From Tindallia sp. MSAO_Bac2 (GTDB taxonomy: Bacteria > Bacillota > Clostridia > Peptostreptococcales > Tindalliaceae): DNA of 64,000 nt. This document shows positions 8,343 through 15,599 of this stretch, one piece after another (positions within the stretch are counted from its first letter, which is position 1; each line of letters opens with the position of its first letter). A program made the position numbers and the translations under genes. The stretch spans positions 1 through 64,000 of the forward strand of contig QYZZ01000122.1 in NCBI GenBank assembly GCA_003838145.1, written 5' to 3'. The notes beneath the pieces are model-generated. The model was not told where the DNA came from, ran no database searches, and saw only the letters and a program-made list of their open reading frames with translations.

Positions 8343-8724
8343 CTATTTCTTTTTTTCCGCTAGAGTTTTTATACGATCCAGCGCTTTGGGTAATCTGATA
8401 CTAAAAGTTTCTTCTTGATTCTGTGGAACATCCTGTTTAACGAACAACGTAGTCACTCCATTTTTTTCAAAAAGAGAATAGCTCTCTGCCCCTCCAGTTG
8501 CTCAAACGAATTAGCAAATAAATCAACCTCACTAAAGTCGTCTACTACTTCATCACTAACCTGACCATATGCATCCGTAGTGCGCTTTAAAAATCCAATT
8601 TATGCTTAGACAAATGCATATCAATCCTACCAAAATTTCTAATCATATTGGTAGTTATTAGCGTAACAACTACACCAAGTATTGCACCAATAATGCCTTG
8701 AAATTCTTTAAGAAGATCAATCAT
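8343..8724 (-). pseudogene. Frameshifted small membrane protein
   Basis: Three overlapping frames reconstruct one protein. ATG 8724, preceded by GGAGA, starts MIDLLKEFQGIIGAILGVVV, one membrane helix, and continues for 45 residues to a stop. A second frame continues with FLKRTTDAYGQVSDEVV and FSEVDLFANSFEQLEG to about 8495. A third gives AESYSLFEKNGVTTLFVKQD and SIRLPKALDRIKTLAEKKK before the stop at 8343. Two frameshifts therefore break a protein of about 125 residues. The layout, an N-terminal anchor and a small soluble domain, resembles small membrane proteins common in phage-like accessory DNA; function unknown. Confidence 0.6.
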
Positions 8725-8770
8725 AGAAAATTATCTCCATTCTTTTTTTACATTAGGTAATGGTTGCATA

Positions 8771-10597
8771 TCACCACCAACGGCCTTCTTCTTTCCTCAG
8801 TTTCTTTTTATCAATATCCTCTTTGTGTTTCCTTGTTCCTAGCAACTCATCCTCTTTAGCTACAACTGGATCATACCAATCAGCCTTAGCCTTCGCCCAT
8901 TCAATCCAGTCCTTCATATCTTCATCTACATTATCAGCAGACTCAACCATTGCTATATAACGACGAATTTTCATAGCTGTATCAAAATCATCTGCTAGAT
9001 TTGTTAGAGCGATGGTTCGATCGACTTCATTGTTATACCGGACTTTACGCTCTTCTTCCAGTCGCTCCTCTTCATGGCGTTTGCGTTGGGCTTCCAAATA
9101 GGCTTCATGATCTCGACGAATAGTATCCGCAGCTTCATATAGCTCAATCAAAACATCACCTAGTCGCTCTTCTACAACGCTTGTCTTTGTGTCCCGAAAC
9201 CATTTATTTCGATTGATCATCATACTTATTCGACCGTTATAAACATGATCATATTTAGGAATATTTGGTTTGCTTGCCCAAGAATACCGTCGCTTCTCAT
9301 CCTCATATTTGAGAAGTTTTATGTTGTCTTCCTTCGTAAGAACATGTTCATTTTTATCCTTTGCTTCCTTAATGGTTATTGCCACCTTTTCACCATTAAC
9401 TACAAACTTTAGATCATCGGTCAGGGAACAGCCCAAAGGCTCTAACACTGAGATGAGAGCATCGAAAATGAGAAACACTCGTGGTAATGTTTCTTCCGAC
9501 ACTGTATCGGCAAGAAAAGGGGCAGCTTCCATAGCCCGCATATTCCATCCACTCTTCTTCCGTTTTTCTCGCTCTTTAATCCATTCAACAGTCTTTTTTC
9601 TATGTGCGATAATCTTGGGGTGCATTTTCTTCTTTTCTTCAGGCAAACTTATTTGGCTTGCAATGGAGAAAATGACGTCCCGATCTTCTGTGCTAAGAAA
9701 GCCAAGCTTTTCACCTTCATTATTAGAATCATAAGTTGTGCCGGTTCTCAAACCAGTTTTCTTTGATAGTAATCTGGCTCCAGGTAATGGCATCTTAGTG
9801 ACTGGCTTGCCTGCTCGGAGCTTAGCCCAGAATCCCGCTGGAGGTGTGGGTATATTCATTGATTTGCATACCTTATGTATCGTAACATCCGAGACTTTAT
9901 ATCTTTTTGCTACTTCAATGACAGGACGTTCCCAAACTTCGTTGTACAATGTTTCCCTGTTATATACATTGTATGTTTGTCCGTATCTTTCGAAGGTTTC
10001 TGGTTCTTTGGGATGTTCGACTAATAGATTAGATTCACTTTCTTTTAAATTACTATTAGAATTCTGCCTTGTTTCTTCGAGTGGCGTGTGTTCATCTCCA
10101 TTACTTGGAGTATTAGGGGCATCCGGTAAAGAACCTGCTTTTCCATTCTTATTTCGAGTATTATTGATTTGTTCAGCTGTTTTGTAAATGGTTATAACTT
10201 CATGAATTGGTTCAGGGAGGTCTATCTTGAGCACAGACTTACCGAAACTGATTTTTGTCCAGTATCCAGGAGGTGGTATTGGAATGTTTAATAACTTGAC
10301 CTGCTTCATGAAAATTGCATAGGGGATGCCATATTTTTTAGCTACGCCAGAAACAGACTTTTCCCAAATCTCGTCATACAACTCTTTTCGTGTCATCTCG
10401 ATGATTGAGAGTTCCGACAAATCAATCTCCTCCCTTCTACCAATTGTGTTTGTGTCAATATTGAATATCTTCTTATATTCAAGTTCCTGTCTTGCAGCAC
10501 TTTCAATATCTGTTAATGGCTGCCCGGTACCAATGTTCATAGAGCTATCAAAAGTTATCCTGCCGGAGTTTGCGATTTCAGCACTTGAATTAATCAA
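8771..10597 (-). CDS. Hypothetical protein with duplicated YW/IPxPP domain
   Basis: 608 residues, function not recognised. Two copies of one helical domain are visible. Residues about 70-128 contain ELYDEIWEKSVSGVAKKYGI and IPIPPPGYWTKISFGK; residues about 214-272 contain TLYNEVWERPVIEVAKRYKVS and IPTPPAGFWAKLRAGK. In each, a VAKKYG/VAKRYKVS helix-turn-helix-like segment precedes the IPxPPxGxW motif, suggesting DNA binding. A polar linker separates them. The C-terminal third is charged coiled coil (EAYLEAQRKRHEEERLEEER) ending in RWW. The start is unsure: TTG 10597 lacks a clear Shine-Dalgarno, while a TTG in IDLSELS (residue 60) has GAGGAG at good spacing. Part of a minus-strand accessory run. 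Confidence 0.6.
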   Translation of the reverse strand: MINSSAEIANSGRITFDSSMNIGTGQPLTDIESAARQELEYKKIFNIDTNTIGRREEIDLSELSIIEMTRKELYDEIWEKSVSGVAKKYGIPYAIFMKQVKLLNIPIPPPGYWTKISFGKSVLKIDLPEPIHEVITIYKTAEQINNTRNKNGKAGSLPDAPNTPSNGDEHTPLEETRQNSNSNLKESESNLLVEHPKEPETFERYGQTYNVYNRETLYNEVWERPVIEVAKRYKVSDVTIHKVCKSMNIPTPPAGFWAKLRAGKPVTKMPLPGARLLSKKTGLRTGTTYDSNNEGEKLGFLSTEDRDVIFSIASQISLPEEKKKMHPKIIAHRKKTVEWIKEREKRKKSGWNMRAMEAAPFLADTVSEETLPRVFLIFDALISVLEPLGCSLTDDLKFVVNGEKVAITIKEAKDKNEHVLTKEDNIKLLKYEDEKRRYSWASKPNIPKYDHVYNGRISMMINRNKWFRDTKTSVVEERLGDVLIELYEAADTIRRDHEAYLEAQRKRHEEERLEEERKVRYNNEVDRTIALTNLADDFDTAMKIRRYIAMVESADNVDEDMKDWIEWAKAKADWYDPVVAKEDELLGTRKHKEDIDKKKLRKEEGRWW

Positions 10598-10611
10598 TGC
10601 ATCGAAGTGAT

Positions 10612-10947
10612 TTATCCCTCCAATTCTCCGTTTTCGCTTAATAGAAAAACCAAGTCACGTTTCATCTCCTCAAATTGACCAATGATTGTGGACAGATTCT
10701 TCTCAATGTTTTCAACCGACACTTCATTTATTTTCCCACGCTTATACGCTATGAGACGTTCTGGCACAATCGCATATGAATAGCTGTCTTTGTATTTTTC
10801 TGTATTATGGATAGCAAATCCAATGGGTAGTAGATTATTGCGCATGCCGAGTGTAAGCATGAGCGAAGATATCCCCAGGTATTCTGCGGCTATTTTAATG
10901 GTTACTTTAGTCATATTTCTGATGTCATCATCTGAGTATTTCGCCAT
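10612..10947 (-). CDS. Small HTH/excisionase-like protein
   Basis: 111 residues from the ATG at 10947, which has GAGGAGGTG upstream; the frame is open 17 codons further. The N-terminus MAKYSDDDIRNMTKVTIKIAAEYLGIS followed by LGMRNNLLPIGFAI looks like a MerR/excisionase-type helix-turn-helix of the kind used by element-borne proteins. The remainder (YSYAIVPERLIAYKRGK, then a helical tail) is not recognised. It ends 14 nt before the frame of the 608-aa protein, so the two are probably co-transcribed. Confidence 0.5.
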   Translation of the reverse strand: MAKYSDDDIRNMTKVTIKIAAEYLGISSLMLTLGMRNNLLPIGFAIHNTEKYKDSYSYAIVPERLIAYKRGKINEVSVENIEKNLSTIIGQFEEMKRDLVFLLSENGELEG

Positions 10948-11000
10948 ACGTTTCACCTCCTCTTTTTCAGACTTAATAAATAAGGCTTGTGTGTTCAATC

Positions 11001-11476
11001 TTATATCATATTACTACGAGCGAAGGCAGCACATTCTTTCCTAATAGACTTGAGATGATCGATATAGAGATACTCCTGGTTATTGATAATGTTTAGGCTA
11101 AGTATCGTAGCTTTTATTAGTTCTGTTTCGAGCAGTGCCAATTCACCTTTGTTTCCCAAATATACATGGAACGCTATCGACAGATTTCTTTTCATCCAAC
11201 GAGTCAGCTTATCTTCACTTTCATCATCAAACCGGAAAAAGCTTAATCTTCGCTTGCTGTAATCTGTCATATTTCTTGGAATTGGTTTTAAAGCAAGCTC
11301 ACCTTTTAGAAGAGCTCCAAGGGATCTTCTTACAGTCGAGCTCCCGGTTTTTCCATTCATAAAATGTGTCCTTACATTTCTTTCTGGCTGGACTCTGTCT
11401 TTCCAATGTAAATCAATTCACCTGTCTTCAGCGGAATTTGATTAATGCTAATGGATGGACCTTTGTAGAATAGCGC
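11001..11476 (-). pseudogene. Broken GIY-YIG nuclease family protein
   Basis: The intact 3' part (11001-11360) encodes STVRRSLGALLKGELALKPIPR and DKLTRWMKRNLSIAF, the conserved region that follows the catalytic part in a family of small GIY-YIG proteins. The catalytic N-terminus lies upstream in another frame: ISINQIPLKTGELIYIGKTE, ending at a stop near 11387. In the frame of the 3' part, translation runs back through NVRTHFMNGKTGSS. One missing base near GAAATG would join them. A further stop at 11477-11479 precedes ALFYKGPS. The gene is therefore degraded by at least one frameshift. Confidence 0.65.
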
Positions 11477-11595
11477 TTAGATTCCGGATTCATCAGAAAA
11501 GTCCTCAACTTGTACATACGATACTTATGATTCATAAAGTTTGCTAACTATTTGATCTTTATGCATAAAGAACCTCCTCACTACTTCGACAACAA

Positions 11596-12003
11596 TTACA
11601 CATTATCCTCTTTCAATTTTATATAATTTCCAGGTAGTGCTTCAAACAGATCGGGGTATCGTCCGCATCGCGCCCTTATTTGTGTATACTGCGCTTTGTT
11701 TCCATTCTTCTGCAGGTACAACTTCCGATGATAGATTTCATCTGCAAGCTCTGAGGCATGCATTGTTTTATTCTCTACATTCGAAAGAACGATTTTCATT
11801 GCTTCATGAAGGGTGTAACTTGCCTTTTTCCCATGCATCGATTTCTCCTCCTTTATTTGATCATCATACTTGAGAATGACATACTCCGGTCTGTTATCAC
11901 GCAGTAGCAGCACTTTTCCATTCTTTTCAACGATTGCGAAGATATGATCCGGGTCCGAATACACCGTGTCCAATGGGATTAGGCTATCGACTTCAATATT
12001 CAT
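11596..12003 (-). CDS. HARE-HTH domain protein
   Basis: 135 residues. The C-terminal half (ASYTLHEAMKIVLSNVENKTMHASELADEIYHRKLY, then AQYTQIRARCGRYPDLFEAL and GNYIKL) matches the HARE-HTH winged-helix domain found in RNA polymerase delta subunits, ASXL proteins and restriction-linked proteins. The N-terminal half (FAIVEKNGKVLLLRDNRPEYVILKYDD) resembles the short beta region of Phd-like antitoxins, though this is weak. A TATAAT box lies at 12036-12041 and GAGGTG precedes the ATG, so this gene may head the minus-strand accessory run. Confidence 0.65.
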   Translation of the reverse strand: MNIEVDSLIPLDTVYSDPDHIFAIVEKNGKVLLLRDNRPEYVILKYDDQIKEEKSMHGKKASYTLHEAMKIVLSNVENKTMHASELADEIYHRKLYLQKNGNKAQYTQIRARCGRYPDLFEALPGNYIKLKEDNV

Positions 12004-12385
12004 CTACATTCACCTCAATCAAATTATTTAGTCACATTATATACCGAAATCATATATTTATCTATATAATTTTGTATATTTATATTAGCTGCTTTATGTG
12101 TTATGAAGTTCAGAATATGGTCCACCCCGTCACTTCTCTTATAACTGAAAGTTCATATACTCATCATGACTTATGATCTAATTTTTGGGCTGACTTCAAG
12201 AAAGCCAATGAGTTATTACCCATGGATAAAAGTAGCAAAGCAACGAAGTTGCATACCGAGTAGTAAAAAGCGTGCTCACATCTTCTCTTTTGAAAGACAA
12301 ACATCTAAACAGAATATGAGGAGGCATGAAGAAGAACAAGAAGAAAACTCATTCTTTTCATTTCATCGTTAATCTGAGAACGGGT

Positions 12386-12447
12386 TGGAGGAGACGAGGG
12401 GAGTCGAACTCATATCTACTTAAATCAAATACATCTATCCCGTCTCC
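12386..12447 (-). other. 62-nt tRNA/tmRNA-end-like relic
   Basis: On the minus strand, GGAGACG (12441-12447) can pair with CGTCTCC (12390-12396), which is followed by TCCA. In between lies a T-loop-like GAGTTCGACTCCCC. The acceptor end resembles a tmRNA or tRNA 3' end (T-loop TTCGACT, seven-base acceptor, encoded CCA), but the T-stem is mispaired, and 62 nt leaves no room for D and anticodon arms. It lies at the edge of the accessory segment and may be an attachment-site remnant. The rest of 12004-12538 shows no supported gene. Confidence 0.4.
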
Positions 12448-12538
12448 ACAACCTATACAAAATGGCCGTTATCTAACCTGTCAACTCAGCCCACTCTCAA
12501 ATAATAACGTCGACCTGTTTCCACACAAAACAAAAATA

Positions 12539-12607
12539 GGGCCTTCCAGTTAATCTGCCGTCAGCTATTTTATATAGCATTAAGCAGCAATCGCTGGAAA
12601 GCCCTTT
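12539..12607. terminator. Nested hairpin downstream of rlmD
   Basis: GGGCCTTCCAG (12539-12549) pairs with CTGGAAAGCCC (12594-12604) with one mismatch. Inside are a CTGC/GCAG stem and a GCTAT/ATAGC stem separated by small symmetric internal loops; TTT follows on the plus side. It lies just past the rlmD stop. It is similar in size and architecture to the element at 17-90. Confidence 0.4.
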
Positions 12608-12628
12608 ATTACGGGGTTTCTTTTCCAA

Positions 12629-13987
12629 TCATTTTTCCACCCTTGACATCAATACTACCATCTCCACATGAACCGTATTCGGAAATAAATCCACAGGCTG
12701 AACCATTTCTGTCTTATACACATTATCCTCCAGAAAGCGCAAATCTCTTGCCAGCGTGGAAGGATTGCAGGAAACATATATGATTTTGGAAGGGTTCAAT
12801 TTCACCATGGCTTCTAAAACTTCCTTGTCGCAGCCTTTTCTTGGGGGATCCACTACGATGATTTCCGGCTTTACACTTTGTGAGGCAAGCTCCGGCAAGA
12901 TTTTCTCAGCATTCGCTGCATAGAATTCTGTATTCACTATCTGATTGTTTTCTGCATTAATTCGCGCATCCTCCACAGCAGCTTCTACACTTTCAACCCC
13001 TATAACTTTTCCTGCCCTTTGAGCAAGCAGTAAAGAAATAGTCCCAATTCCACAATACAGGTCAAGAACTGTTTCATCACCTTTTAGATCAGCCAATTTG
13101 ACTACCTGGTCGTATAATACTTCAGTTTGTACGGGATTCACCTGATAGAAGGCATGGGGGGAAATTTGAAATTCCAGTCCGCACAAAGTATCAGTTATGT
13201 AATTATGTCCATAGACCACTCGGTTATTCATCCCCATAATTACATTTGTCTTTTTGGTGTTAGTGTTTATCACCAGACTTTTGAGATTTGGAAAAGTCTG
13301 TGTCATTGTATGAGCCAGTTCTTCTTCATTAGGCATGGTGTCTCCGTTAATCACCAGAATAACCATCTGCTCCTGTGTTTGAAATCCTATTTTTGTGATC
13401 AAATGACGCAGGAGACCTTTTCCTGTCTTTTCATTATAGATTGAAACATTATTAGCTCTTATATAGTTTTTTATAATATCTATAACTTTACTGTTAAAGG
13501 GATGCTGGATTTTACAATCGTCAATGCTGACAATATCGTGGCTTCCACGTTGAAAAAAACCGATAGACAGTTTATCCTCTGAATACCCTATAGGAAACTG
13601 AGCTTTGTTACGGTATCGATGAGGATTTTCCATGCCCAGAACAGGTTTGATCGCGGTGTCTATTTTCCCTATTCTGCGTAATGCATCCTTAACCCGCTTT
13701 TCTTTAAAGACAAGTTGGGCTTCATAATCAAGAGTTAATGTCTGACAACCACCACATAAGTTGTGATACTGACAAATCGAACTAACACGATCCTCAGATG
13801 GCTTAATTATTTTAACAAGTTCAGCCAGTCCAAAGTTCTTTTTTAGTTTTATAATTTTAACTTTCACTTTATCACCCGGTACTGCACCAGCTATAAAAAG
13901 CGGGAATCCTTCAATTTTCCCCACACCTTCTCCCTGATGTGTTAAATCTTCTATGACAACAATGCACTGTTTGTTTTCCTTTATCAT
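12629..13987 (-). CDS. rlmD: 23S rRNA (uracil-C5)-methyltransferase, RlmD/RumA type
   Basis: SAM-dependent RNA m5U methyltransferase with N-terminal TRAM domain (QCIVVIEDLTHQGEGVGKI... KVKIIKLKKNFG), a [4Fe-4S] motif C-QYHNL-CGGC, and a Rossmann domain with LDLYCGIGTISLLLA, VVDPPRKGCD and the catalytic loop VSCNPSTLARD. About 452 residues from the ATG at 13987, which follows AGGAAGG; the frame extends 14 codons upstream. Gram-positive paralogues of this family act on different uridines (747, 1939), so the exact position cannot be given. Confidence 0.9.
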   Translation of the reverse strand: MIKENKQCIVVIEDLTHQGEGVGKIEGFPLFIAGAVPGDKVKVKIIKLKKNFGLAELVKIIKPSEDRVSSICQYHNLCGGCQTLTLDYEAQLVFKEKRVKDALRRIGKIDTAIKPVLGMENPHRYRNKAQFPIGYSEDKLSIGFFQRGSHDIVSIDDCKIQHPFNSKVIDIIKNYIRANNVSIYNEKTGKGLLRHLITKIGFQTQEQMVILVINGDTMPNEEELAHTMTQTFPNLKSLVINTNTKKTNVIMGMNNRVVYGHNYITDTLCGLEFQISPHAFYQVNPVQTEVLYDQVVKLADLKGDETVLDLYCGIGTISLLLAQRAGKVIGVESVEAAVEDARINAENNQIVNTEFYAANAEKILPELASQSVKPEIIVVDPPRKGCDKEVLEAMVKLNPSKIIYVSCNPSTLARDLRFLEDNVYKTEMVQPVDLFPNTVHVEMVVLMSRVEK

Positions 13988-14114
13988 AATTTCCTTCCTT
14001 TCGCTTCTTATTGCAGATGAATTTTCCATATGATATTGCTTGTTCCTATCAATATGATATCATATAATAAGCAATATTAATCTGGGTAATTTCTACAGAA
14101 AGAGAGTGGCTTCC

Positions 14115-15452
14115 ATGAGAAATACAATAACAACTGTACTGTTAATTCTTGCTCTTGCATTCGTTGGAGCTGGTTTACCACTTTATATGGACAGTATCGA
14201 TTTAGATCTGGATTTGTCCACGGATACCCCCTCACCTTCAAGTGGTGAAGATCCGGTTTATTCTTTGGAGCATCGGGAGATAAGCACTTTAGAACATATC
14301 CTTGAGTTCGAAATTGATCTGACTAGTTTCCCGGAAGAACTGCATCCAACTGCTGACGAATTGTTAGAAGCGGAGCTATTGTATAATAACCAGCAACTAC
14401 GGATTCTTGATGACGAAGAGCTAAATGCATCTGTAAATTTCGAAGCATCCGATAATGCCTATTACCTTAATGGTACACTTGAGTTGATGTTAGAAAAACT
14501 TAAGGTACCTGATGGTACTTACACTTTGCAGGTACGGTTTCTGACTGCTGAAAGTGAAAACTTAATCCCTCCACAGGATATTGAGTTAACATTTTCTTCT
14601 ATCAACACTTATGAATCAGCAAGATGGGAGCCCAACCCACAAACCACACCTTTAAGGCTGTATTTTCCGGAAGGTTCTTATGAGCAACTTATTCCGATTA
14701 CCCGTTTTGTACCTCAAACCAATACTACCTTAAGGGAGACCGTTACCCAGCTGGAGCAAGGCCCAGCTGACGAACTTGGCTTAGCCTCTGGATCACCTAT
14801 TCCTCCAGTTCCCCGTATTCAACTTTCTGGCGGCGTTACCAGTTTATATCTTTCCAGTCAGTTAGGAGAGTACAATGAAGATCCTGCTTTAGCCAACAAT
14901 GCTGCATATAGCCTTGTGGAATCTTTAGGCTCAATACCCGAAGTTCGGGAGATCCAATTTTATTTTGACAATCAAGTATTGGCTGAAGGCTTTACGGGCC
15001 TAAACACCAGCGAGCGATTTTATCCTTCAGAAGGAGCAGCATTTTACCCTGTTTTTGTCAATAATCAGGGCAGAGCACTGCTCTATCCCGTTTATACTGA
15101 TAATGACAATATCATGTCATTAATTGAGCGTCTTCAATATGATATCAACGATAACATGTATAATCACATATTCCAACCATCCCTTCCATCAGATATTGCA
15201 TTAGTTGATCATGAATTATCCGGGAATACATTAACTCTCATTTTTAACGAAGCTTTCGAAGAGTTTGTAAATCGAGAGCCTGTTCGTGGACGAATCATGA
15301 TGGACAGCATACTTCTGACCACCGGGTCATTGCCTGAGGTATCGAATGTTTTGCTTGAAATAAACGGAAGTCCCATTTCGTTACCTGAGGAATTTGGAAT
15401 CAATACAACAAGTCCGATACCAGTTCCTTTATATATTAATCCTGAAAATTAG
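14115..15452 (+). CDS. GerMN domain lipoprotein-like/secreted protein
   Basis: About 445 residues with an N-terminal membrane anchor (TTVLLILALAFVGAGLPLYM), no lipobox cysteine, and two GerMN (sporulation and germination) domains: RLYFPEGSYEQLIPITRFVP through SIPEVREIQFYFDNQ, and ALLYPVYTDNDNIMSLIERL through SLPEVSNVLLEING. GerMN proteins act outside the membrane in spore formation or germination in Bacillus. The ATG at 14115 is preferred over a GTG three codons earlier. It diverges from rlmD across a palindrome-rich spacer and faces pyk across a bidirectional terminator. Confidence 0.82.
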   Translation: MRNTITTVLLILALAFVGAGLPLYMDSIDLDLDLSTDTPSPSSGEDPVYSLEHREISTLEHILEFEIDLTSFPEELHPTADELLEAELLYNNQQLRILDDEELNASVNFEASDNAYYLNGTLELMLEKLKVPDGTYTLQVRFLTAESENLIPPQDIELTFSSINTYESARWEPNPQTTPLRLYFPEGSYEQLIPITRFVPQTNTTLRETVTQLEQGPADELGLASGSPIPPVPRIQLSGGVTSLYLSSQLGEYNEDPALANNAAYSLVESLGSIPEVREIQFYFDNQVLAEGFTGLNTSERFYPSEGAAFYPVFVNNQGRALLYPVYTDNDNIMSLIERLQYDINDNMYNHIFQPSLPSDIALVDHELSGNTLTLIFNEAFEEFVNREPVRGRIMMDSILLTTGSLPEVSNVLLEINGSPISLPEEFGINTTSPIPVPLYINPEN

Positions 15453-15512
15453 GCAAGAAAAAAGAGCCAACCTTGGGCGGGCTCTCCAGACAAATATGTC
15501 TGTATCATAAAA

Positions 15513-15562
15513 AAGGGAGAGGATGTGTTACGCTTTTATCATAACACGATTCTCTCCCTTTT
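15513..15562. terminator. Bidirectional terminator between gerM-like gene and pyk
   Basis: AAGGGAGAG (15513-15521) and CTCTCCCTT (15552-15560) form the outer stem, with GTGTT/AACAC inside. It is flanked by AAAA on the left and TT on the right, so it can stop transcripts from the plus-strand gene and the minus-strand pyk. Confidence 0.75.
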
Positions 15563-15599
15563 AATGTTACCAACATGTTAACAGTATGTTAAGAAAAAA

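Noticed and set aside
9270..10187. Plus-strand frames of 154 and 149 residues
   Set aside because: Antisense shadows of the 608-aa gene with serine/phenylalanine-rich low-information translations.
12166..12553. Two plus-strand frames in the accessory right edge
   Set aside because: Compositionally random, no start signal, and the second crosses the tRNA-like relic; not supported as genes.
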